From NCBI GenBank assembly GCA_017610545.1, contig JAFCBV010000011.1:1-9999 (forward strand): a DNA stretch of 9,999 nucleotides, given 5' to 3'. The notes beneath the pieces are model-generated. The model had not been told where the DNA came from. It saw only the letters and a list, made by a program, of their open reading frames with translations, and did not search any database. The DNA is from Candidatus Nanohalarchaeota archaeon (lineage in GTDB: Archaea; EX4484-52; B79-G9). Positions 5,219 to 9,999 of the stretch are shown here, piece by piece (within the stretch, counting starts at the first letter, position 1; each line of letters opens with the position of its first letter). The translations under genes and the position numbers were made by a program.

Positions 5219-6886
5219 ATGCCAACATCACTTGAATTAGAACTAAAGAAACTCGCGCTCATAAACGCCGCGCAATACGCCGGCAAGACGAACGCAAAGG
5301 CGGTTTTCGGTAGGGCAATGGGCACAGTTCCTGAAGCAAAAAAGGACGCGAAAAAGACGCGCGAACTTTCTGAAAAAATCGTAAATGAAATCAACTCTCT
5401 GTCAGTTGAAGAGCAGCAAAAAGAAATGGCGCGCCTGAAAATAAACGTGCCAAAGCAAGTAAAGGAAGAGCGCCGAACAGAGCTTCCGCCGCTTAAGGGC
5501 GCGCCCGGGAAAATTATCGCGCGCTTTGCCCCTGAGCCGAACGGGCTTATCCATTTCGGGCATCTGAAGGCTGCTGTAATGTCAAACTTCTATGCTAAGA
5601 TGTACAAAGGCAAGTCAATTCTCCGTTTTGATGACACCAACCCGCGCAAAGAGAAAAAAGAATTTTATGATGCCATAAAAAAGGATCTTGACGCCCTCGG
5701 ATTCAAATGGGATGTTGTCACAAAGACAACCGACCACTTTGAAGACATTTACTCTGCAGCGGAAAAGATGATTTCAAAGGGGCTGTTCTATGTCTGCACA
5801 TGCCCTCAGGAGAACATAAGAGAAAATAGGGAAAAATCAATTGAGTGCGCATGCAGGACCAAAAGCCCTGGTGATGTGCTTGCGCTCTGGAAAAAAATGC
5901 ATAAGGATATGGAAGAAGGCACAGCATGCGTGCGCCTGAAAATTGACATGAAAAGCAGAAATCCTGTTCTTCGCGATCCGACAATGCTTCGCATAGTTGA
6001 CTTTGAACACCCCATCACAAAAAACAAGTACCGCGTTTTCCCGCTCTATAATTTCAGCACAGTAATCTGTGACCACAAACTTGGAGTCACCTATATCTTT
6101 CGCGACAAGGGCTTTGAAAATGATGCCATGATACAGAATCAACTTTACGAACATCTTGGCTGGAAGGCACCCGAGGCCAGCCAGTTCGGGCGCCTGAAGA
6201 CAATGGCAGGCATACCGCTTTCAAAAAGAAAACAAAGAGAGCTTGTTGAGAAAGGAGAACTTTCCAGTCTGGAGGACCTTCAAATCCCGACACCAAGAAA
6301 TTTTTTGAAGCGTGGATTCCTTCCTGAAGCACTCACACAGGTCATGATTGCAATCGGGCCAAGCAAGTCAGACATAGACGTATCTGAGGACATGCTCGCA
6401 AGCTTTAACCGCAAGCTTGTGGACGCAAAGGCAAACAGGTATTTTTTTGTGCCGGAACCTGTTTTAATGAATATTTCGGGGGCGCCCGAAACAATTGCTC
6501 ATCCCCTGCTTCATCCGAATGACCCAAAGCGCGGAAAAAGAAGCCTGAAATGCACCGGAAAAATCTTTGTTTCAAAGGACGACCTTGAGCATCTAAAAAA
6601 ATCAAAAGAAGTGCGCTTAAAAGACTTATATAATGTTGAAATTACAGGCATCGGCAAAGAGATAACGGCAAAATACGCCGGAGGAGACAACAAAAACATA
6701 CAAAAAATACAGTGGGTGCCTTTTGAGGACAACACAAAAGTGACATTCATAATGCCCAAAGGCAATCACATCAATGGGCTTGCTGAGCGCGGCCTGAACG
6801 AAGGCATGATCCAATTTGAACGTATTGGATTCGCGCGCATCGTAAAAGAAGCAGGAAAATTCAAGGCATATTTTGCCCATCATTAA
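5219..6886 (+). CDS. gltX: Glutamyl-tRNA synthetase, archaeal type, divergent at several active-site motifs
   Basis: This class I synthetase charges tRNA with glutamate (in many archaea both tRNA-Glu and tRNA-Gln). The 555 residues include an archaeal N-terminal helical extension (about 1-90, with GKTNAKAVFGRAMGTVPEA), the nucleotide-binding start RFAPEPNGLIHFGH (HxGH at 112-115), RFDDTNPRKE at 136-145, a Cys pair set C193-x-C195 and C210-x-C212 that could bind zinc as in other archaeal GluRS, GIPLSKRK (KMSKR equivalent, 335-338), FNRKLVDAKANRYFF, and a C-terminal beta-barrel anticodon domain (about 400-555). Oddities: GVTYIFRDKGF at 289-299 replaces the usual GVTHxLRGKxH, PLYNF replaces P-T-Y-D-F, and LEDLQIPTP replaces the usual W-D-D-P-R region. 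It probably has its own leaderless promoter. A GlnRS identity is possible but less likely, given the archaeal N-terminus. Confidence 0.92.
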   Translation: MPTSLELELKKLALINAAQYAGKTNAKAVFGRAMGTVPEAKKDAKKTRELSEKIVNEINSLSVEEQQKEMARLKINVPKQVKEERRTELPPLKGAPGKIIARFAPEPNGLIHFGHLKAAVMSNFYAKMYKGKSILRFDDTNPRKEKKEFYDAIKKDLDALGFKWDVVTKTTDHFEDIYSAAEKMISKGLFYVCTCPQENIRENREKSIECACRTKSPGDVLALWKKMHKDMEEGTACVRLKIDMKSRNPVLRDPTMLRIVDFEHPITKNKYRVFPLYNFSTVICDHKLGVTYIFRDKGFENDAMIQNQLYEHLGWKAPEASQFGRLKTMAGIPLSKRKQRELVEKGELSSLEDLQIPTPRNFLKRGFLPEALTQVMIAIGPSKSDIDVSEDMLASFNRKLVDAKANRYFFVPEPVLMNISGAPETIAHPLLHPNDPKRGKRSLKCTGKIFVSKDDLEHLKKSKEVRLKDLYNVEITGIGKEITAKYAGGDNKNIQKIQWVPFEDNTKVTFIMPKGNHINGLAERGLNEGMIQFERIGFARIVKEAGKFKAYFAHH

Positions 6887-6887
6887 A

Positions 6888-6900
6888 AAACTTAATAAAG
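6888..6900 (+). promoter_or_regulatory. Possible TATA element for the Pro-rich protein gene
   Basis: The stretch after the gltX stop includes CTTAATAAA, centred about 37 bases before the ATG at 6932. Transcription would then begin around 6916-6921 with a leader of about 10-15 bases carrying the GGTG site at 6923-6926. A second AT-rich stretch at 6907-6916 is too close to the start to serve. Read-through from gltX is equally possible. Confidence 0.35.
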
Positions 6901-6931
6901 TACTAGAAATATAATACAATCAGGTGTTCCT

Positions 6932-7528
6932 ATGTTGGGTATTCTAAAAAGAAAGCATACTGAAAAAGAAGATAACAAAGAGATTCTAAATAAGGTGTTA
7001 CCGCAGGAAAAAAACATTCCTGAAATACCTCTGGAACCTATGAACAATCAGATCAAAGCACCTGAAATTCCGGTTCGTCCGCTTGCGCCAGTAGAACAGG
7101 ACATTGAACCGCCATTTGCATCATGGAATGATAATGTTTCTGATGAAGAAATTCCTATGCCCCCGCCGTTCATGAGCCACAAAGTCCCTGAAAGACCACC
7201 TGTTCGGGATAACCCTATGTTGCCTCCAATAATAGAGCGTAAAATAGAGCGTAAAGCTCCTGAACGACCAGTTCAAACGCCTGTGGAAAATAGACCCTTT
7301 AGGCAATCAAGCATTAAAGGACCGGTATTCCTGAGTCTTAGTAAATATCAGGAAGTGAAGTCCATGCTTTCGGACCTGAAAGTGTCTTCTGCAGAGCTTA
7401 GATGCATAATTTCAGACCTTAAGAAAAACAGGGATGGCGGAACACAACTTCTTGAGCAAAGTGTTGAGCGGCTTTCGACAATCGAGAATAGCCTTGAAGA
7501 AATAAGCGCAACACTTCGCGCAGGGTAA
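6932..7528 (+). CDS. Unrecognised protein: Pro-rich linker plus conserved-looking helical C-terminal domain
   Basis: This is a 198-residue cytoplasmic protein with no signal peptide or membrane segment. Residues 1-20 are basic/charged (MLGILKRKHTEKED). Residues 21-130 are very rich in Pro and Glu with short P-E-I-P, P-V-R-P and P-E-R-P repeats and should be disordered. Residues about 129-198, beginning GPVFLSLSKYQEVKSML, form two predicted amphipathic helices with a short Gly-containing turn (RDGGTQ) between them, like a helical hairpin for oligomerisation or partner binding. From memory this C-terminal type recurs in DPANN genomes without a named function. A 12-base unit aatagagcgtaa repeats twice at 7231-7254, giving IERKIERK. 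A GGTG site at 6923-6926, five bases before the ATG, supports the start. It ends 6 bases from the convergent dihydrouridine synthase gene. Confidence 0.75.
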   Translation: MLGILKRKHTEKEDNKEILNKVLPQEKNIPEIPLEPMNNQIKAPEIPVRPLAPVEQDIEPPFASWNDNVSDEEIPMPPPFMSHKVPERPPVRDNPMLPPIIERKIERKAPERPVQTPVENRPFRQSSIKGPVFLSLSKYQEVKSMLSDLKVSSAELRCIISDLKKNRDGGTQLLEQSVERLSTIENSLEEISATLRAG

Positions 7529-7534
7529 ATTCCA

Positions 7535-8494
7535 TTATTTCTGACGCGCTGCGTTTAGTAGAGTCATTAGTTCTTTCTCGTTTTTTACCGTCTGTATTTG
7601 TACCCTTAAACTTCGTGTACCTGGCGCTGCCACAGCAAACCATATTGCATGCGTTTTGAGAACCTTGAAATCCGGCTCTTTATTGTATTTTTTATAATAT
7701 TCCACGAATTCAAAGAATGCATCCATGCGCTCTGCAAGCGAGTGCTCTTTTGGAGGCACTTTGCCTGACATTGCAATTTTTGTATCGCGGAATAGGAATG
7801 GGTTGCCTATTGCGCCGCGCCCGATCATCACGCCGTCGCATCCGGTTTCATCAAACATACGTACCGCGTCGTCAGCTGAAAACACATCCCCGTTTGCAAT
7901 CACAGGAATATTTGCGGTCTCTTTCACTTTTTTGATGGCACTCCAGTCTGCCTTGTCAACGTAGTTGTGCATTACAAAGCGCCCGTGTATTGATATTGCA
8001 TCAATGCCTGCATCCTCACACAATTTAAGGGTTTCAAAAATCTCAGGGCTTTTTCTGTTGCTTCCAAGGCGAACCTTCACAGTGAGTGGTTTGTCTGTAA
8101 ACCCGCGCAACTTTGACAGGATGCTGCCAAGATTCTTTGGGTTGGATGAAAGCCACCCGCCCCACTGCAGTTTTATGTAATTTCGTTTTGAGCATCCGGC
8201 ATTCAGGTCAATTGTATCTACTTTATCTCCTATTGCATCAATCAGTTGGCGAAGGTTTTCAGGATCATCCCCGATTATCTGCGCACCCACAGGGCGCTCG
8301 TTTGGCAGAAAATCATCAAAGTTCTCGCGGTCCATGCGAAACTTTGCCTCCTCAAGCTTAGGAGAATAAACAAGCCCTGCGCCGTAGTCTTTGCAAAGCA
8401 GGCGAAACGCATTGCAAGTGACGTCGCACATAGGGGCTAGAACTAATGGCGTTTCAATCTTTAGTTTTCCGATTTTCAGGGGACGAAATTTCAT
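7535..8494 (-). CDS. dus: tRNA-dihydrouridine synthase (Dus family)
   Basis: Dus enzymes are flavoproteins that reduce uridine to dihydrouridine in tRNA loops using NAD(P)H. The 319-residue protein has a TIM-barrel layout: LVLAPMCDVTCNAFRLL at 18-34 (FMN phosphate/isoalloxazine loop), VGAQIIGDDPE at 69-79, the catalytic-loop motif DLNAGCSKRNY at 96-106 with the active Cys at 101, KVRLG at 140-144, SIHGR at 168-172 with ADW at 182-184, and IANGDVFS plus GVMIGRGAIGNPFLF at 221-235 for flavin phosphate. The helical tRNA-binding C-terminus follows. Oddities: the catalytic Cys is followed by Ser, not Pro, and the next segment reads QWGGWLSSNP where G-x-G-A/S-x-L is usual. ATG 8494 is chosen over an upstream in-frame ATG at 8560 because it sits 4 bases after the TYW1 stop with GTGAG at 8498-8502. 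Co-transcribed with TYW1. Confidence 0.92.
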   Translation of the reverse strand: MKFRPLKIGKLKIETPLVLAPMCDVTCNAFRLLCKDYGAGLVYSPKLEEAKFRMDRENFDDFLPNERPVGAQIIGDDPENLRQLIDAIGDKVDTIDLNAGCSKRNYIKLQWGGWLSSNPKNLGSILSKLRGFTDKPLTVKVRLGSNRKSPEIFETLKLCEDAGIDAISIHGRFVMHNYVDKADWSAIKKVKETANIPVIANGDVFSADDAVRMFDETGCDGVMIGRGAIGNPFLFRDTKIAMSGKVPPKEHSLAERMDAFFEFVEYYKKYNKEPDFKVLKTHAIWFAVAAPGTRSLRVQIQTVKNEKELMTLLNAARQK

Positions 8495-8497
8495 AAA

Positions 8498-8502
8498 CTC
8501 AC
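8498..8502 (-). promoter_or_regulatory. Ribosome binding site of dus, overlapping the TYW1 stop codon
   Basis: On the minus strand GTGAG is followed by three bases and the dus ATG at 8494. The TGA stop of TYW1 (8501-8499) is part of the site, so termination and re-initiation are probably coupled. It fixes the dus start at 8494. Confidence 0.55.
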
Positions 8503-9428
8503 TTTTTTGACAAAAGCACGACACGGCTTCGTTCGTCCTCATCCTTGAATTCATATCCAAGATGTTTGTTCAGCCTTTTTGCGAACTCCTGTATTTCGCT
8601 GTGGCGCGGCATTGCGTCAATAGGCAGGCGGTACACTGAAAAGCCCACATGCATGTATGCCTTGACTTCAACAAAGTCCGGCTGTGCCCTCTGGATTAGT
8701 TCGGCATACTCTTTCTCGTGCATATCATTCCAGCCGCGAAGTATTGTCAGGCGCACTGCCTTTTTGCATGAAAATTGGGGTAAAATATCTATTGTCTTAT
8801 TCAGGCGCTCCCAGAAGTCAGGGAACTGGGGCACATCAAGCTTTTTGTACAGCTCCTTTGTCGGGGCGTCAATAGAAAGATAAAGCTGGCTTGGCTCACT
8901 TGAAAGCGCTTCCAGCTTTTCAGGAAACTGCCCGTTTGTGACGAGAAACACGCTCATATTGCGCTTTTTGAACTCATCTATAAGCCCTGAGAGCTTTGAA
9001 TACGCAGTCGGCTCGCCTGTAAGGGATATCGCGGCATTGCTTGGATTTTGAGCCTCTTTCCATTTCTCCTTGTCAACACACTCAAGGCCATTGAAACCAG
9101 AAATCAGCTTTCTTTGCGCGATAATAGCCTTCTCTACAATCTCTTTTGGCTCATCTTCCTGTACTGCGTCCATAGAGTTTGCAACAGTCTTGTCTGTCGC
9201 GCGCCAGCAGTATATACAGCGATTCGGGCAAAAATACGCCGCAGGCGTCATCTGAAGGCAGCGGTGGCTCTCTATGCCGTGAATATCCTTATAGAACTTC
9301 TCTTTATAGCACACCCCTTCGCCGCGAAGTGACTTTTTCGCCCATTCGCATACCTTGACGGCAGAGTGCGCGCCCACAAGGCCATAGCCCTGCTTTTTCA
9401 TGAGAAGTTTTTGTTCTGAGGAAATCAT
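8499..9428 (-). CDS. taw1: Wyosine synthase TYW1/Taw1: radical SAM enzyme making 4-demethylwyosine
   Basis: TYW1 condenses m1G37 of tRNA-Phe with carbons from pyruvate by radical SAM chemistry, giving 4-demethylwyosine (imG-14). The 309-residue protein carries the radical SAM motif C67-PNR-C71-IY-C74, and a second set of Cys at 27, 40 and 57 that corresponds in order and spacing to the auxiliary iron-sulfur cluster Cys of archaeal TYW1. Lys42, two residues after C40, matches the Lys proposed to bind pyruvate as a Schiff base. SLTGEPTAY at 135-143 is the GGE-like SAM loop, and VKAYMHVGFS at 255-264 is typical of the family. Length equals other archaeal, flavodoxin-free forms. ATG 9428 is chosen over 9485 because the TATA box at 9451-9460 lies about 27 bases before it. 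Its substrate is made by the Trm5 encoded at 2746-3615. First gene of a pair with dus. Confidence 0.94.
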   Translation of the reverse strand: MISSEQKLLMKKQGYGLVGAHSAVKVCEWAKKSLRGEGVCYKEKFYKDIHGIESHRCLQMTPAAYFCPNRCIYCWRATDKTVANSMDAVQEDEPKEIVEKAIIAQRKLISGFNGLECVDKEKWKEAQNPSNAAISLTGEPTAYSKLSGLIDEFKKRNMSVFLVTNGQFPEKLEALSSEPSQLYLSIDAPTKELYKKLDVPQFPDFWERLNKTIDILPQFSCKKAVRLTILRGWNDMHEKEYAELIQRAQPDFVEVKAYMHVGFSVYRLPIDAMPRHSEIQEFAKRLNKHLGYEFKDEDERSRVVLLSKK

Positions 9429-9450
9429 AGAATAAGTATTGGGGGGAAGA

Positions 9451-9460
9451 GTTATATTTT
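9451..9460 (-). promoter_or_regulatory. TATA box for the TYW1-dus unit
   Basis: The plus strand gttatatttt reads AAAATATAAC on the minus strand. Its centre is about 27 bases before the ATG at 9428, fitting a leaderless transcript and excluding the upstream in-frame ATG at 9485. Confidence 0.65.
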
Positions 9461-9534
9461 GCGCGAAAGAGCAGATATTTCTCAAAAAGATTTGGATAAA
9501 GTCATTTACAATCGTTGAAACTCTGCCCTTCAGG

Positions 9535-9563
9535 GCGTCCTAAAAAGCTATGCTTTTTGGGAT
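9535..9563. repeat. 29-base repeat, copy 1, with 10-pair hairpin
   Basis: Identical base for base to 9663-9691. It contains CCTAAAAAGC (9539-9548), loop TAT, and GCTTTTTGGG (9552-9561), pairing over ten positions with one T-G. A smaller hairpin GCCC-TTCA-GGGC at 9525-9536 overlaps its left end. The 20 bases ending at 9540 are a partly diverged copy of those ending at 9668 (15 of 20 equal by eye), so the duplicated unit was longer. Confidence 0.9.
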
Positions 9564-9571
9564 TTCAGAAA

Positions 9572-9600
9572 TCACTCAAAATCACGCATGATTTTGGTGA
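9572..9600. repeat. Inverted repeat with 8-pair perfect core
   Basis: CAAAATCA (9577-9584) and TGATTTTG (9589-9596) flank a four-base loop. TCAC (9572-9575) and GTGA (9597-9600) extend the stem past one unpaired T at 9576. Confidence 0.85.
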
Positions 9601-9625
9601 CCGCGAAAATCTTCGATTTTCTCGG
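9601..9625. repeat. Inverted repeat with 7-pair perfect core
   Basis: GAAAATC (9605-9611) and GATTTTC (9615-9621) flank loop TTC; CCG (9601-9603) and CGG (9623-9625) extend it across a mismatch. It begins on the base after the previous stem ends. Confidence 0.85.
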
Positions 9626-9662
9626 AGCTTGAAACAGAACCAATCAAACCCCGTCCTTTAGT

Positions 9663-9691
9663 GCGTCCTAAAAAGCTATGCTTTTTGGGAT
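9663..9691. repeat. 29-base repeat, copy 2, with the same hairpin
   Basis: Perfect copy of 9535-9563, offset by 128 bases, in the same orientation. The hairpin occupies 9667-9689. Confidence 0.9.
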
Positions 9692-9703
9692 GTTGGAGCG
9701 CAA

Positions 9704-9719
9704 GCGACTTCAGGGTCGC
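9704..9719. repeat. Inverted repeat, 5 pairs
   Basis: GCGAC (9704-9708) and GTCGC (9715-9719) flank TTCAGG. The loop shares TTCAGG with the hairpin at 9525-9536. Short, but GC-rich. Confidence 0.6.
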
Positions 9720-9729
9720 ATAGAGGTTT

Positions 9730-9751
9730 CATGATATTGCGTACGATCATG
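9730..9751. repeat. Inverted repeat, 6 pairs
   Basis: CATGAT (9730-9735) and ATCATG (9746-9751) flank a ten-base spacer that contains most of the palindrome CGTACG. Confidence 0.6.
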
Positions 9752-9753
9752 GC

Positions 9754-9779
9754 GTTTTACGTAATTTTGTACGTAAAAC
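9754..9779. repeat. Inverted repeat, 10 perfect pairs
   Basis: GTTTTACGTA (9754-9763) and TACGTAAAAC (9770-9779) flank ATTTTG. This is the longest uninterrupted stem in the cluster. No T-run follows directly, so it is not a classic terminator. Confidence 0.85.
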
Positions 9780-9826
9780 TCCTTGATGTCCGCCAGATAG
9801 TGGGCAACGACAAACCCGTCAAAAGA

Positions 9827-9835
9827 AATATAAAT
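9827..9835 (+). promoter_or_regulatory. Probable TATA box for the partial gene at 9866
   Basis: AATATAAAT is centred about 35 bases before the ATG, so transcription would start near 9855-9858, just at the GGTGAT ribosome binding site, leaving a leader of about ten bases. Confidence 0.5.
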
Positions 9836-9856
9836 ATCACCGAGTTACTAACTATT

Positions 9857-9862
9857 GGTGAT
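9857..9862 (+). promoter_or_regulatory. Strong ribosome binding site before the ATG at 9866
   Basis: GGTGAT is a full match to the archaeal anti-Shine-Dalgarno end, followed by ATT and the ATG. The same GTGAT-ATT-ATG arrangement precedes eS19. It supports 9866 over the ATG at 9872. Confidence 0.6.
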
Positions 9863-9865
9863 ATT

Positions 9866-9999
9866 ATGGTAATGCAAGCTTTATACGGAAATAAAGGCCT
9901 TTTGATAGAGGGTACAATAGACCCGGAAACAGACTTGGAAGCGGTATTTGGAACCTGCCCGGAATATCTTGAAAAAAGTTTTGAAAAAGGAATTGCTAA
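9866..9999 (+). CDS. Start of an unrecognised protein (cut by right edge)
   Basis: An ATG with a strong ribosome binding site opens a frame that runs off the window after 44 complete codons. The visible protein begins MVMQALYGNKGLLIEG and continues with an acidic TIDPETDLEAVFGTCPEYL and a final SFEKGIA; it has no signal peptide or membrane segment. Short hydrophobic strand (GLLIEG) followed by acidic helix suggests a small soluble domain. I recognise no family, and the fragment is too short to judge. It follows the palindrome cluster on the plus strand, so any function of those stems as a leader would most likely concern this gene, although the TATA box at 9827-9835 would place transcription start after them. 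Confidence 0.65.
   Translation, partial: MVMQALYGNKGLLIEGTIDPETDLEAVFGTCPEYLEKSFEKGIA

Larger units (their letters stand above)
9525..9779. other. Non-coding palindrome cluster
   Basis: In the 437 bases between TYW1 and the partial gene at 9866 I find no credible coding frame. Instead at least eight inverted repeats are packed here: 9525-9536, 9539-9561, 9572-9600, 9601-9625, 9667-9689, 9704-9719, 9730-9751 and 9754-9779. An extra GATTTC-A-GAAATC lies at 9561-9573. Two of the hairpins are identical and sit inside a 29-base perfect repeat. The gap 9626-9662 has little pairing. Candidate explanations are a structured RNA, a group of small palindromic elements, or a protein- or recombinase-binding locus; the sequence alone does not choose. 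Confidence 0.6.

Noticed and set aside
8495..8560. Upstream in-frame ATG for dus at 8560
   Set aside because: It would overlap the conserved TYW1 C-terminus. The barrel begins at MKFRPLKIG, which has its own binding site 3 bases away.
9535..9691. Two identical 29-base repeats as a possible CRISPR array
   Set aside because: Only two copies, separated by 99 bases that hold other palindromes, with no third unit, leader or cas gene nearby.
9754..9779. 10-pair hairpin as an intrinsic terminator
   Set aside because: It is followed by actccttg, not a T-run, on the plus strand, and no gene ends just before it on either strand.
9486..9865. tRNA or rRNA gene in the non-coding interval
   Set aside because: I see no T-loop GTTC-type motif, cloverleaf order or rRNA-conserved sequence. 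The stems are simple hairpins without the tRNA layout.

Overview
The window is a compact archaeal chromosome segment, most likely from a DPANN-type archaeon. The archaeal assignment rests on a ribosomal block in archaeal order (eS19, PDCD5-family protein, eL39, eL31), a Trm5-type tRNA methyltransferase, a TYW1/Taw1 radical SAM enzyme, an archaeal-type GluRS and TATA-box promoters at fixed distances from start codons. The DPANN placement is inference. It comes from the compact layout, the short divergent housekeeping proteins, and the secreted lipoprotein, helical protein and Cys-rich surface protein. I cannot name a phylum.

Layout. From 1370 down to the left edge, a minus-strand operon encodes eS19, PDCD5, eL39 and eL31, with eL31 cut by the edge. 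It diverges at about 1371-1511 from a plus-strand pair: a small lipoprotein and a secreted helical protein. The pair ends tail to tail, overlapping by 4 bases, with Trm5 (minus, 2746-3615). Upstream of Trm5, on the same strand but probably with its own promoter, lies a Cys-rich membrane-anchored surface protein (3638-5047). This diverges from GluRS (plus, 5219-6886), which is followed by an unrecognised Pro-rich protein with a helical C-terminus (6932-7528). Convergent to that is a minus-strand pair, TYW1/Taw1 (8499-9428) then a dihydrouridine synthase (7535-8494), 4 bases apart. The interval 9429-9865 has no gene but is filled with closely packed inverted repeats and two copies of a 29-base repeat. 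A partial unrecognised gene begins at 9866.

Functionally the window is about translation: ribosomal proteins, tRNA charging, and tRNA modification. Trm5 makes m1G37 in tRNA and TYW1 converts that base in tRNA-Phe to the tricyclic wyosine precursor, so the first two enzymes of wyosine synthesis are both here, in separate transcription units.

Two start modes are visible. First genes of several units have a TATA box about 24-28 bases before the ATG and no room for a leader. Genes inside operons, and some led ones, have a GTGA-type ribosome binding site only 3-5 bases before the ATG, twice overlapping the previous gene's stop codon. The most unusual stretch is the palindrome cluster at 9525-9779.
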